This document shows, one piece after another, positions 15,341 through 22,865 of a DNA stretch of 45,591 bases. The notes below the pieces were generated by a model. It was not told the origin of the DNA, made no database searches, and worked only from the letters and a program-made list of their open reading frames with translations. The stretch's first letter is position 1. Every line of letters begins with the position of its first letter. The position numbers and the translations under genes were made by a program. This DNA comes from a virus, in the IMG/VR virus record IMGVR_UViG_3300021247_000425, positions 1 through 45,591 of that record; one strand, given 5' to 3'.

Positions 15341-15770
15341 TATTACAATTCCCTTGGAACTTTTTGATGGTAGGTTTTCTTTGGAAGAGATTGCTACCGT
15401 GAGTATGCTTTTAGCGTCCCCTCATATGTCCTTAAAAACTAGAGAACAATGGGCTGACAATTCAACGTGTAATGAAATCACTAATAAATTGATTAAAGAT
15501 CAGATTATTAAATTTCAAGGTGATAAATTAGAAATTGATATAACAGAAAAACAAGAAGAACCTATGAATATTCATCAACAAATCGAAGATATCCTCGGTA
15601 AATATGAGATCAACCCTGATGATAAAGCGAAGTTAAATGATCTATTAGAAACAATCGGTCATGAGTCATTCGGGGCTGGTTATGATAGGGGTTACGAAGA
15701 TGGTAGAATTGATTTCTCCGTCTGTGACTCGTCGTTTAATTCTTACGGTAAGAAAGAAGATTACCTATAA
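15330..15770 (+). CDS. Hypothetical protein, 146 aa
   Basis: The N-terminal 75 residues look like a winged-helix region (FSLEEIATVSMLLASPHMS... NEITNKLIKDQIIKFQGDKLEI), followed by an acidic helical region and a GYDRGYEDGRID tail. A DNA-binding role is possible. It overlaps the previous gene by 11 bases; GTG 15321 is an alternative start. A motif-like AAAAACTAGAGAACAAT occurs inside it but has no start codon behind it. Confidence 0.55.
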   Translation: MQNDITIPLELFDGRFSLEEIATVSMLLASPHMSLKTREQWADNSTCNEITNKLIKDQIIKFQGDKLEIDITEKQEEPMNIHQQIEDILGKYEINPDDKAKLNDLLETIGHESFGAGYDRGYEDGRIDFSVCDSSFNSYGKKEDYL

Positions 15771-15784
15771 AGTGGAAAAATATC

Positions 15785-16228
15785 ATGACAATCGCACAAC
15801 AATTAAAAATTAAAGAATTTCCTTTTGTAATCAAAGATTCCAATGGTAATGTGATTTACCATGAGGATTCCTCTGGACATTGGGTAAAACGTGAATGGGA
15901 TGCCAATGGTAAAGTGATTTACTATGAGGCTTCCAAGGGATTTTGGATAAAATACGAATACGATGCCAATGGTGACGAGATTTACTGTGAGTCTTCCTCT
16001 GGATATTGGAGAAAACGTGAATGGGATGTCAATGGTAATCAGATTTACTATGAGACTTCCGATGGATATTGGTCAAAACACGAATACGATGACAAGGGTA
16101 ATGAGATTTACTATGAGAGTTCGAAGGGAGCAATCGAAGACAAACGTCCTAAAACAGAAGTTCAAAAGGCAATCGAACTCCTCACTAAAGAGGGATTGCT
16201 GGTGGATGGTAAGATTCTAAAAAACTAG
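15785..16228 (+). CDS. YD-like repeat family protein, 5 units, 147 aa
   Basis: First of 14 paralogues in the window. Structure: a 17-residue head (MTIAQQLKIKEFPFVIK), tandem 21-residue units with pattern DxNGxxIYYExSxGYWxKxEY, and a 25-residue helical tail ending EGLLVDGKILKN. The units resemble YD/MORN-type beta-hairpin repeats seen in bacterial surface and phage proteins. No signal peptide or membrane helix, so probably cytoplasmic; function unknown. This copy lacks a directly upstream motif promoter and may be read from the preceding operon. The last codons (CTA AAA AAC TAG) are part of the next promoter. Confidence 0.75.
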   Translation: MTIAQQLKIKEFPFVIKDSNGNVIYHEDSSGHWVKREWDANGKVIYYEASKGFWIKYEYDANGDEIYCESSSGYWRKREWDVNGNQIYYETSDGYWSKHEYDDKGNEIYYESSKGAIEDKRPKTEVQKAIELLTKEGLLVDGKILKN

Positions 16229-16236
16229 AATACAAT
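16217..16236 (+). promoter_or_regulatory. Motif promoter for 16243
   Basis: CTAAAAAACTAGAATACAAT; encodes the KN-stop of the previous gene; 6 bases before ATG. Confidence 0.8.
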
Positions 16237-16242
16237 CACAAT

Positions 16243-16560
16243 ATGACAATCGCACAGCAATTAAAAATCAAAGACTTCCCGTTTGAAATCAAGGATGCCA
16301 ATGGTAAAGAGATTTACTATGAGTTTTCCTCTGGATATTGGGAAAAACGTGAATACGATACCAATGGTAAATTGATTTACTATGAGGATTCCACTGGATA
16401 TTGGGTAAAATATGAATACGATGACAAGGGTAATGAGATTTATTTTGAGAATTCCAAGGGAGTAATCGAAGACAATCGTCCTAAGACTGATGTCCAACAA
16501 GCAATCGAACTCCTCACTAAAGAGGGATTGATTGCGGATGGTAAGATTCTAAAAAACTAG
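16243..16560 (+). CDS. YD-like repeat family protein, 3 units, 105 aa
   Basis: Head MTIAQQLKIKDFPFEIK, three 21-residue units, standard tail with one variant (TDVQQAIELL, EGLIADGKILKN). It belongs to the first family cluster and is separated from the copies on either side only by the promoter and a 6-base spacer. Its shortest-class length equals the 147-aa copy minus exactly two units. Confidence 0.75.
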   Translation: MTIAQQLKIKDFPFEIKDANGKEIYYEFSSGYWEKREYDTNGKLIYYEDSTGYWVKYEYDDKGNEIYFENSKGVIEDNRPKTDVQQAIELLTKEGLIADGKILKN

Positions 16561-16568
16561 AATACAAT
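16549..16568 (+). promoter_or_regulatory. Motif promoter for 16575
   Basis: CTAAAAAACTAGAATACAAT, spacer CGTAGT, ATG 16575. The same spacer is used at 27046, 42532 and 44107. Confidence 0.8.
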
Positions 16569-16574
16569 CGTAGT

Positions 16575-16913
16575 ATGACAATCGCACAGCAATTAAAAAT
16601 CAAAGACTTCCCTTTTGAAATCAAGGATTCCAATGGTAAAGTGATTTACTTTGAGGATTCCACTGGATATTGGTCAAAACGTGAATACGATGCCAATGGT
16701 AATGTGATTTACTATGAGAATTCCAATGGATATTGGTCAAAACACGAATACGATTCCAATGGTGATTGGATTTACTATGAGGATTCCAATGGAGTAATCG
16801 TAGACAAACGTCCTAAGATAGAAGTTCAAAAGGCAATCGAACTCCTCACTAAAGAGGGATTGCTGGTGAATCTTGGTTGGATTCTGATTATTAAAAAACT
16901 AAAATACAATTGA
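16575..16913 (+). CDS. YD-like repeat family protein with altered tail, 112 aa
   Basis: Three units, but the conserved C-terminal DGKILKN is replaced by NLGWILIIKKLKYN. In the DNA, the tail sequence is altered just before the promoter and the A-run is read in a different frame (KKLKYN then stop), so the stop lies beyond the TAG position. It is probably a small indel or rearranged end rather than a distinct family. Confidence 0.7.
   Translation: MTIAQQLKIKDFPFEIKDSNGKVIYFEDSTGYWSKREYDANGNVIYYENSNGYWSKHEYDSNGDWIYYEDSNGVIVDKRPKIEVQKAIELLTKEGLLVNLGWILIIKKLKYN
16891..16910 (+). promoter_or_regulatory. Motif promoter for 16917
   Basis: TTAAAAAACTAAAATACAAT (TAG changed to TAA); 6 bases before ATG 16917; lies inside the end of the previous frame. 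Confidence 0.75.
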
Positions 16914-16916
16914 GAC

Positions 16917-17093
16917 ATGAAAGCAAGCTATCGAAAAGTAAAGAACGGATTCTACCCTGTCATCATCTTCAATGACAAATCGAGAATGACACATAGAACA
17001 TTGTGCTGCACTAAAGAATTGGCTATCAATTTGGCACATAATATCATTCTAGGGATCGAGCAATACCGAGAAAAAGAATGTATTATCCTATGA
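16917..17093 (+). CDS. Small basic protein, 58 aa
   Basis: Begins MKASYRKVKNGFYPVIIF, basic, with a Cys pair (LCCTKELA) and a C-terminal helix. It resembles short phage proteins with a single beta-hairpin plus helix, comparable in style to the one at 36455. Start set by the motif promoter; the stop overlaps the next start by 4 bases (ATGA). Confidence 0.65.
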   Translation: MKASYRKVKNGFYPVIIFNDKSRMTHRTLCCTKELAINLAHNIILGIEQYREKECIIL

Positions 17094-17359
17094 GAGATAA
17101 ATTAAAAAGAAAAACAGTCTTCTTACCAATCATTGCGGAAATCGATGTTGAAGAGTGTATCTCTAACATGAGTTATGAGGAAGTCATGGATCTCATTATC
17201 AAATTTGATTTGGCACAAGCGAATGCGGGATTCACTGAAGAATTGATTATCAAATTGGCTAAATCAATGAAAGATGATCTATCTGAAGAGGAATGGAAAC
17301 CATACGAAAAATTCATCAAAGCAATCGAACAAGCCAATGAAACCTGCACAGATTCGTAA
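17090..17359 (+). CDS. Hypothetical protein, 89 aa
   Basis: Acidic, mostly helical protein (about residues 18-85). ATG 17090 gives the typical ATGA overlap; a further in-frame ATG at 17078 would overlap more. No family recognised. Confidence 0.55.
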   Translation: MRDKLKRKTVFLPIIAEIDVEECISNMSYEEVMDLIIKFDLAQANAGFTEELIIKLAKSMKDDLSEEEWKPYEKFIKAIEQANETCTDS

Positions 17360-17567
17360 GAAAGAAGATATGATGCTTGCTGAAAAAGCTTTACGTGAAA
17401 ATAAGCAAGCACCATATGATGATTCTTTCAATCCTTGGGGCGATGATGAACCTTTGAGAAAAGATAGATTTAAAAGATATTACGAAGGCATCCATAAACG
17501 CTTTTGGAATTACGAACCAATCTTCAGGGATTTATGCGAAGTTTATGGATTAGAATTGAAAAATTAA
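17337..17567 (+). CDS. Hypothetical protein, 76 aa
   Basis: Charged helical protein with Pro/Trp loops (FNPWGDDEPLRKDRFKRYYEG). It overlaps the previous gene by 23 bases if ATG 17337 is used; ATG 17370 is an alternative with AAAGAAGA upstream. It ends LKN before the promoter of the RadA-like gene. Confidence 0.5.
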   Translation: MKPAQIRKKEDMMLAEKALRENKQAPYDDSFNPWGDDEPLRKDRFKRYYEGIHKRFWNYEPIFRDLCEVYGLELKN

Positions 17568-17583
17568 AAAACTAGAATACAAT
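17564..17583 (+). promoter_or_regulatory. Motif promoter for 17593
   Basis: TTAAAAAACTAGAATACAAT; gap to ATG is 9 bases, slightly longer than usual. Confidence 0.75.
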
Positions 17584-17592
17584 CGTAACACA

Positions 17593-18549
17593 ATGCAACT
17601 TAATACTCTCGAAACAAAATTCGCCAAATGCTCGTCTATTCAAATTCCAGATGCGTTCTACAATCGCATGTCTACTGGTAACGATGATATCGATTTGATG
17701 TTCGGCACTGAGCAATTCAAAGGCTTTATGCCAGGTAGTGCTATCACCATCACTGGTACTCCAGGTGCTGGTAAATCCACTCTTCTCTGTCAGGTATCTC
17801 AGATGCTTACCACTCAAGGTAAACGTGCTGCTATCGCTTCTGGTGAAGAGTCTCATATTCAAATCGCTTATGCTTGCAAGCGTTTGGGTGTGACTGATGT
17901 GGATGTAGCTCATATCAAAGATGTGGAAGAAATCGCTGCTGCCATGCATCATTATGATTTCATGGTTGTGGATAGCTTTCAAGCTTTGCGTTCGAATAAG
18001 AACATGAAGAAGAGAGAGTTCAACCAATATGCTCAAGACTTACTCCTTTCCACTGCTAAAGAAACTGGTTGTGTTCTGGTGTTTGTTCTTCATATTACTG
18101 TTAGTGGTCTTCCTAAAGGTGGCACTGATGTCATCCATGCTGTCGATGTGAATATGCGTGTGACAGTGGACAAAGAAGACAATTCTATGCGTCTGATTGA
18201 TGTTTACAAGAATCGCTTTGGTGAAACTAAAACTCATATGGCTATGATGACTCCTAACGGTTTTGATTTCAAAGGTCTTTATGTTGCTCCTACTGAGGAA
18301 AACAAAGAAAAGCAACCCAAAGTTCCTGCAAATGAAAAGCGCAAAGAAGAGATTCTTTCCATGGATGAACCTCCTCACTTGACATTGGATCGTATCTGTG
18401 ATAAGTTGGGTGTGTCAGGGCAAATTGCTGGTAGCATCCTACGCGAAATGGTTGGAGAAGGCAAGCTTCAGAAATTCGGTCGTGGTGCAAATGCTGTGTG
18501 GAAGATCGCACAAGAGTGTCAGAAACTTCATAAAGAATTGGTGAAATAA
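17593..18549 (+). CDS. RadA/Sms-like RecA-family ATPase with winged-helix tail, 318 aa
   Basis: RecA-fold ATPase: Walker A GTPGAGKST (55-63), Walker B FMVVDS (123-128), an LHITVSGLPKGG segment corresponding to the RadA sensor loop, and the RadA signature KNRFG (206-210). RadA normally has an N-terminal zinc finger and a C-terminal Lon-like domain and drives branch migration in recombination. Here the zinc finger is absent and the Lon-like part is replaced by a short winged-helix domain (about residues 255-305). The likely role is a helicase/strand-exchange motor in phage recombination or replication. Confidence 0.8.
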   Translation: MQLNTLETKFAKCSSIQIPDAFYNRMSTGNDDIDLMFGTEQFKGFMPGSAITITGTPGAGKSTLLCQVSQMLTTQGKRAAIASGEESHIQIAYACKRLGVTDVDVAHIKDVEEIAAAMHHYDFMVVDSFQALRSNKNMKKREFNQYAQDLLLSTAKETGCVLVFVLHITVSGLPKGGTDVIHAVDVNMRVTVDKEDNSMRLIDVYKNRFGETKTHMAMMTPNGFDFKGLYVAPTEENKEKQPKVPANEKRKEEILSMDEPPHLTLDRICDKLGVSGQIAGSILREMVGEGKLQKFGRGANAVWKIAQECQKLHKELVK

Positions 18550-18550
18550 T

Positions 18551-19003
18551 ATGCAAACAACATACATCGGTGTCTATCTCAAAGTAGCTTATTCTAAATG
18601 TGAGCAAGAGACTATTACTTTGGTGAATTCCCAAGGGAAAGAATTTAAGAGTGGACAATTCGATCCAGATACAGGAGAGAAGTTGATTGAAAAAGTATCT
18701 AAAACATACAAATGGGTGAAACCTGATATTGATATTGAAGATGAATATCTTGATGAGGATGAATTTCATTCACCTCTATGTATTGATAGTAACACTCATG
18801 CTTATTTTCTAATTAATAGAAACACTAGATTTAGTACACATCTCGGAGAATATTCGATTTTCAAGGTCAGTGTGGATACCATTGATATTAAAGAAATCAT
18901 CGAAGAATTCAAAAAAGAATACAGTGACTATCTACATTATTATACCACTGTTCGTGGATATGAAGTTGAAGTCAAATGGGGGGTTATCAATTACGGGAAT
19001 TAA
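18551..19003 (+). CDS. Hypothetical protein, 150 aa
   Basis: Soluble, acidic in the middle (IDIEDEYLDEDEF), otherwise mixed alpha/beta. It begins 1 base after the RadA-like gene and may be its partner. No family recognised; the N-terminal part, with a Cys and a strand-rich pattern, might be a small beta domain. Confidence 0.6.
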   Translation: MQTTYIGVYLKVAYSKCEQETITLVNSQGKEFKSGQFDPDTGEKLIEKVSKTYKWVKPDIDIEDEYLDEDEFHSPLCIDSNTHAYFLINRNTRFSTHLGEYSIFKVSVDTIDIKEIIEEFKKEYSDYLHYYTTVRGYEVEVKWGVINYGN

Positions 19004-19006
19004 TAT

Positions 19007-19222
19007 ATGAAACAAGAACTTAAATTAGGAATGGCAGCATTATCAAATGATGTGTTTGCAGGTTATCTTTGTAAAGACGGTAGAACTTGGAAACAAGGTA
19101 AACACAATGTGACAAGTGATTTCTTACAAACGATGATCCAATATGTTGGTATTGGTAAATCTTTGGAAATTAATGTTGGAGGTAAACCGAAGTATAAAGT
19201 CACGGTGGAGGAAATTGCTTAA
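19007..19222 (+). CDS. Hypothetical protein, 71 aa
   Basis: Small protein with a KxGxxxxDVFAGYLCKDGRTWKQGKHNVTSDF pattern that looks like a compact beta domain, then a KYKVTVEEIA tail. Family not recognised. Last gene of the RadA-like operon. Confidence 0.6.
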   Translation: MKQELKLGMAALSNDVFAGYLCKDGRTWKQGKHNVTSDFLQTMIQYVGIGKSLEINVGGKPKYKVTVEEIA

Positions 19223-19237
19223 AAAATAGAATATACT
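19218..19237 (+). promoter_or_regulatory. Motif promoter upstream of 19308, with additional elements
   Basis: TTAAAAAATAGAATATACT (-10 TATACT at 19232-19237). A TTGACA follows at 19250-19255, and CAATACAGT at 19294-19302 lies 5 bases before ATG 19308. The 19308 gene may therefore have two or three tandem starts, one of them leaderless. Confidence 0.55.
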
Positions 19238-19307
19238 GATTCTATAGGGTTGACAAAAAACGGAAATAGAGTAAAAAGAAATAGTGAAACAAACAATACA
19301 GTGAACG

Positions 19308-20318
19308 ATGAAACATTATACATTCCCAAAGATTAAACAATATCATCAAGTTCTTCGTGATATTAAATTGCGGATATCTTATATTGGAAAGGACGAAAAT
19401 GATGAAGTAATTTATAAAGAGCCTGATACTTGGCCTATTATCAAATTCATAGGAAGAATTAAGCTACATGGCACTAATGCTGCTATCGTTTTTAATTCAG
19501 ATGGATCATTTTATTGTCAATCGAGAGAAAATATCATCAACGAAATTCAAGATAATGCTGGTTTTGCTCATTGGGTTAATAAAGATGGGAAGGTTATTCG
19601 GAATGAAATCAGCACATCTTTCAAAGACGGTGTGAAACATATAATTTTGTTTGGTGAATGGTGCGGTGGTTCTATTCAAAAAGGTGTCGCACTAAATCAA
19701 TTAAGTAAAAGGTTTGTCATATTCGGTATGAAAGCGGTGTTTGAAGACGATACTACTGAATGGTTGGATTCATCTGGTATTCGGAATCATTCTATCAACG
19801 TGTATAATATTGACGATTATCGTAAATACGAAATCGATATCGATTTGAATCGTCCTGACAATGCTATTGAACAAATGACACAATGGACTGGCGAAATTGG
19901 GGATGAATGTCCATTTTCCAAAGAGTTTGGAGTGTTAGGTGTGGGAGAGGGAATCGTGTGGAGAATGGAAAATGAATGGGGATACTCAACATCATTCAAA
20001 ACAAAAGATGAAAAACATACTATTTCCAAAATTAAAAAGCTCCCTACGGTTGACGTGCAAAAATTAGACTCTATCCAAGAAGCCGTCGATACTCATTGTC
20101 ATGAAGATAGATTACAACAAATTTACGATAAAATCGTTCTAACAGAAGCCGATAAAGTTCCTCAAAAGATCGGAGATTTTGTGCGTTTGGTGATTGAAGA
20201 TTGTTGGGAAGAAGAAGGCGATTCTATCAGAGCATCAGATATTTCCAGAAAAGAATTCGGTGCTGCTTGTTCTAAAAAAATAGCCAAATGGTTTCAAAAT
20301 AAAATTTCACAACTATGA
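19308..20318 (+). CDS. T4 RNA ligase 2-like ligase, 336 aa
   Basis: Motif I is KLHGTN with the AMP-accepting Lys at about residue 52, as in T4 Rnl2 (K-x-HGTN). Further motifs are a FYCQSRE segment, FGEWCGG (motif III-like), GVGEGIVWR (motif IV) and FKTKDEKH (motif V), with a helical C-terminal domain. Length matches T4 Rnl2 (334 aa), which seals nicks in RNA duplexes. The window therefore holds both an Rnl1-like and an Rnl2-like ligase. It overlaps the phosphatase gene by 4 bases. Confidence 0.88.
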   Translation: MKHYTFPKIKQYHQVLRDIKLRISYIGKDENDEVIYKEPDTWPIIKFIGRIKLHGTNAAIVFNSDGSFYCQSRENIINEIQDNAGFAHWVNKDGKVIRNEISTSFKDGVKHIILFGEWCGGSIQKGVALNQLSKRFVIFGMKAVFEDDTTEWLDSSGIRNHSINVYNIDDYRKYEIDIDLNRPDNAIEQMTQWTGEIGDECPFSKEFGVLGVGEGIVWRMENEWGYSTSFKTKDEKHTISKIKKLPTVDVQKLDSIQEAVDTHCHEDRLQQIYDKIVLTEADKVPQKIGDFVRLVIEDCWEEEGDSIRASDISRKEFGAACSKKIAKWFQNKISQL

Positions 20319-20884
20319 AATTACTAATCGTACGCCATGGAGAATCGGAGGGGAACGTTGACAAATCGGTGTATTTCAAAATGCCTGACTGGTCAGTTCC
20401 TCTAACGGAAAAAGGTAAAGAACAAGCTAAAAAGGTTGGGAAAGTAATCTCAAAACATCTTGAAGAAGAGGATGAATGTTTCTTGGTTTACAGCCCTTAT
20501 GTTAGAGCGAAGCATACGATGGAAATTATCAGTGAATGTATTACTCATCATATTCCATTATATAAAAAAGAACAAGTAATTACCAAAGAACGTGAATGGG
20601 GAAACCTTAGAGAAGAATACGAATCATTCAGAACCAGAGAAGAACGTAATCATTTATTCGATTTCTATCGTCGTCCTGTTGGTGGTGAGTCCTTTGCTGA
20701 TTGTTATCAAAGAGCATTGATTTTTTTGAATTGGTTAAAAGAGTTGGAAACTGGAAACGCTATCATTGTATCACATGGGGAATTTATCAAAACATTGCTG
20801 ATGATCATTGATAATGTGAAGGTGGAAGACTTCGATAAAATTCCTCGCGTTAAGAACTGTGAATTGATTATCAGACATTACTAA
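20315..20884 (+). CDS. Histidine phosphatase / phosphoglycerate mutase family protein, 189 aa
   Basis: Has the catalytic RHGES motif at residues 7-11, a YSPYVRAKHT segment, EREWGNLRE and a second-His motif IVSHGEF near residue 150. These define the histidine phosphatase (branch 1) superfamily. The substrate may be a nucleotide or an RNA/protein phosphate. Coupling to the Rnl2-like ligase through the ATGA overlap suggests a role in RNA or nucleotide end metabolism, but that is inference. Confidence 0.85.
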   Translation: MKLLIVRHGESEGNVDKSVYFKMPDWSVPLTEKGKEQAKKVGKVISKHLEEEDECFLVYSPYVRAKHTMEIISECITHHIPLYKKEQVITKEREWGNLREEYESFRTREERNHLFDFYRRPVGGESFADCYQRALIFLNWLKELETGNAIIVSHGEFIKTLLMIIDNVKVEDFDKIPRVKNCELIIRHY

Positions 20885-20900
20885 AAAACTAGAATATACT
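20881..20900 (+). promoter_or_regulatory. Motif promoter for 20907 and tRNA-Ser
   Basis: CTAAAAAACTAGAATATACT; -10 TATACT, 6 bases before ATG 20907. Confidence 0.78.
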
Positions 20901-20906
20901 TTTTAC

Positions 20907-21104
20907 ATGGTGACGAAATTAAATAAACAATACGATCCTGATGAAGTTCTGTCTTCCATTCAGAAAATTGACGAGAAGCTTTCTATTCTGAGAGAGTCTT
21001 GGCAAGATGCTGATGAGAAGAAGAAAGACAAATGGATGAAAATGATTAACGAACAACTCGATCAACGTTTGACATTGATGAGCATTCGTGATAAAATGGG
21101 ATGA
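20907..21104 (+). CDS. Short helical protein, 65 aa
   Basis: Highly charged, probably two-helix coiled coil (Lys/Glu/Asp/Gln rich). Its stop TGA (21102-21104) lies inside the tRNA-Ser acceptor stem, so the mRNA and tRNA must share a transcript that is cut. Confidence 0.6.
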   Translation: MVTKLNKQYDPDEVLSSIQKIDEKLSILRESWQDADEKKKDKWMKMINEQLDQRLTLMSIRDKMG

Positions 21105-21184
21105 TGCCAGAGTGGTAATGGTCTGGTCTTGAAAACCAGAGACAACCCTGACAGGTTGCGGAGGTTCGATCCCTTCTCATCTCG
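21098..21184 (+). tRNA. tRNA-Ser(UGA)
   Basis: Seven-bp acceptor GGGATGA/TCATCTC, anticodon stem CTGGT/ACCAG with loop CTTGAAA (anticodon TGA), long variable arm as expected for tRNA-Ser, and T-arm GGAGG-TTCGATC-CCTTC. CCA is not encoded. The 5' end overlaps the stop codon of the preceding gene. Confidence 0.92.
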
Positions 21185-21194
21185 CTCAAAAAAC

Positions 21195-21222
21195 TTGACT
21201 TAATCGTTTGAAGTGTTAAATT
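21195..21222 (+). promoter_or_regulatory. Sigma-70-like promoter for the RlpA-like gene
   Basis: TTGACT (21195-21200), 16 bases, TAAATT (21217-21222). ATG 21227 follows after 4 bases and ATG 21230 after 7. Confidence 0.45.
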
Positions 21223-21229
21223 AGATATG

Positions 21230-21580
21230 ATGAAAGTAATCGCATTATTATGTATTTTATGTAACTTTTGTTATTCTGCTGAATATGGGGTAGCATCCTT
21301 TTATTCAATCAGGACAAATGGTGGCACGAAAACTGCTAGCGGTGAACCTCTTTGTAACGATAAATTCACCGTTGCTCATAAAAAAATCCCACTAGGGACG
21401 ATGGTTAAAGTGACAAATCTATCTAATGGTAAACATGTTTATGCAAAAGTAACTGATAGAGGTCCTTATGTTAAAGGGCGAGTTATTGACGTTTCCGATG
21501 CGTGTGCAGACGTTTTAAGATTTCGTCATAAAGGTTTGACAAAAGTAAAAATTGAAGTAATTAAAAGAACAAAAAAATGA
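21230..21580 (+). CDS. RlpA-like secreted double-psi beta-barrel protein, 116 aa
   Basis: An N-terminal signal peptide (KVIALLCILCNFCYSA) is followed by the RlpA-like barrel: YGVASFYS, TASGEPL, FTVAHKKIPLGTMVKVTN, AKVTDRGPY and VIDVSDACADVLRF. RlpA proteins are lytic transglycosylases acting on peptidoglycan in the periplasm, so this could help entry, lysis or wall remodelling. It lacks the SPOR domain of full-length RlpA. The second of two adjacent ATGs is preferred for promoter spacing. It overlaps the next gene by 4 bases. Confidence 0.85.
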   Translation: MKVIALLCILCNFCYSAEYGVASFYSIRTNGGTKTASGEPLCNDKFTVAHKKIPLGTMVKVTNLSNGKHVYAKVTDRGPYVKGRVIDVSDACADVLRFRHKGLTKVKIEVIKRTKK

Positions 21581-22137
21581 AATATCGAATAAACATCAAC
21601 GGCACTTGCTGCGAAAACAAATACTTTGCAGTATCTAAAGAAGCAAAAGAATTTTGGAAAGAAAAAGTAGACAGTTATGATCACGATCTTCTAAACGAAT
21701 ATGTTTGGGATGAAGCTGATCTTGATGAAATTCCTGAGTCTGCTAGATTCTTAGACGACAATGACTTCCCCATGGAATACACTGTAGTTGATTTGGACTT
21801 CTGTGAAGTGTGGCTCCAGAATATCGACAAACCAGAACAAGAGTCTGTTGTGTTTCTGATTGAAGATGAAAACATCGTTAAATTTGATGACGAAGAATTT
21901 GATAAAGATGACTATCTAGTGATTTCCGAATTCATGAAAGGCACTGTTTATGGCGGCGAAATTGAATTGAAAGAAGGTGAAACTTTCGATGCTTCAAAAC
22001 TTAAAATCTATTTGTCGGAAGACCTTGATGGACTTACTATTCTAACAAGTGTGTATTATGATGAAGAAGAAATCGAAAACCCGGAGATTTCTTTGATGGG
22101 AAAAGGTCGCACTGTTTATTTTGTATCAAAAGAGTAA
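21577..22137 (+). CDS. Acidic hypothetical protein, 186 aa
   Basis: Very acidic (many Asp/Glu blocks such as EFDKDDYL and YYDEEEIENPE), no signal peptide, beta-rich by composition. No family recognised. It overlaps the RlpA-like stop and may be the first cytoplasmic partner in this cassette, or an unrelated passenger. Confidence 0.6.
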   Translation: MKYRININGTCCENKYFAVSKEAKEFWKEKVDSYDHDLLNEYVWDEADLDEIPESARFLDDNDFPMEYTVVDLDFCEVWLQNIDKPEQESVVFLIEDENIVKFDDEEFDKDDYLVISEFMKGTVYGGEIELKEGETFDASKLKIYLSEDLDGLTILTSVYYDEEEIENPEISLMGKGRTVYFVSKE

Positions 22138-22158
22138 AACGATAACAACTTTAAAAAT

Positions 22159-22386
22159 ATGAAAAAATTAAGAATCGTTGAAAAGCTATATAGTGATGGG
22201 TCAGTTCGCTTTGAAATCCAACGGAGAGGATTATTAGGTTCGTGGGTAAATGCAGTGCATGAAGATGCATGGACTCACGACTTTGATAGTCTCGATAAAG
22301 CAAAAGCACAGTTGGATTATTATGCTGATCCTAGCTCTTGGCCACGAAAGAAAATTGTCTTTCAAAACTATGAAGATGAAAATTAA
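22159..22386 (+). CDS. Hypothetical protein, 75 aa
   Basis: Small protein with a LYSDGSVRFEIQRRGLLGSWVNAVHEDAW pattern, reminiscent of short phage proteins with a beta sheet, and a helix near the end. Unknown function. Confidence 0.6.
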   Translation: MKKLRIVEKLYSDGSVRFEIQRRGLLGSWVNAVHEDAWTHDFDSLDKAKAQLDYYADPSSWPRKKIVFQNYEDEN

Positions 22387-22394
22387 ATAATAAA

Positions 22395-22865
22395 ATGAAG
22401 AAACTACTCCTCCTATTGCTTAGTGCAATTACATGTCAGGCAGCTACAATCGCAACAAATGTTGTGCATAGCAGCGTAAGTCTCGGATCAGATGGTCTGT
22501 ATAGTTATAGCTATCAAATTCGACCGAGTGATGTTGATCGTCGTGATCTTTCATATTTTGAGGTTTTTCATTGCGAAGAGGCTCAAATTATGAATCCAGA
22601 AGCGACAGTTCGTTTCAAACTTGAAGAAAAGTCATATAGCATTAAATGGGATTCCATTCAGGGCAATAATAATAACCAGCTTATTACATTCACTCTTAAA
22701 TCAAATATGATGCCAAGCGAAAATGGTAGACTTGAGTTTAAGATTGCAAATAAAACATGGACTCAAAATAATGTGATCACTCCTGGATGCACTGCAATTC
22801 CAGAAACGAGTTCTGTATTGCTTGGTTTAATTGGTTGCGGCGTATTTCTTAGACGCAGACGATGA
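22395..22865 (+). CDS. Secreted protein with PEP-CTERM-like sorting signal, 156 aa
   Basis: Begins with a signal peptide (MKKLLLLLLSAITCQAA). The C-terminus has IPETSSVLLGLIGCGVF followed by LRRRR, the arrangement of PEP-CTERM signals: a Pro-Glu-x-Ser motif, a membrane helix and a basic end. In the host these are cut and anchored by an exosortase. The middle is Ser/Asn/Thr-rich with no recognised domain. PEP-CTERM genes are rarely phage-borne and point to a host with this system. The stop overlaps the next start (ATGA). Confidence 0.78.
   Translation: MKKLLLLLLSAITCQAATIATNVVHSSVSLGSDGLYSYSYQIRPSDVDRRDLSYFEVFHCEEAQIMNPEATVRFKLEEKSYSIKWDSIQGNNNNQLITFTLKSNMMPSENGRLEFKIANKTWTQNNVITPGCTAIPETSSVLLGLIGCGVFLRRRR

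Noticed and set aside
15432-15455. Motif-like AAAAACTAGAGAACAATGG inside the 15330 gene
   Set aside because: It lacks a TATAAT-like hexamer and no start codon follows at 6-7 bases; it is coding sequence (LKTREQW).
15785-16913. Repeat cluster considered as a CRISPR array
   Set aside because: Units are contiguous coding repeats with translated conservation and no spacers.
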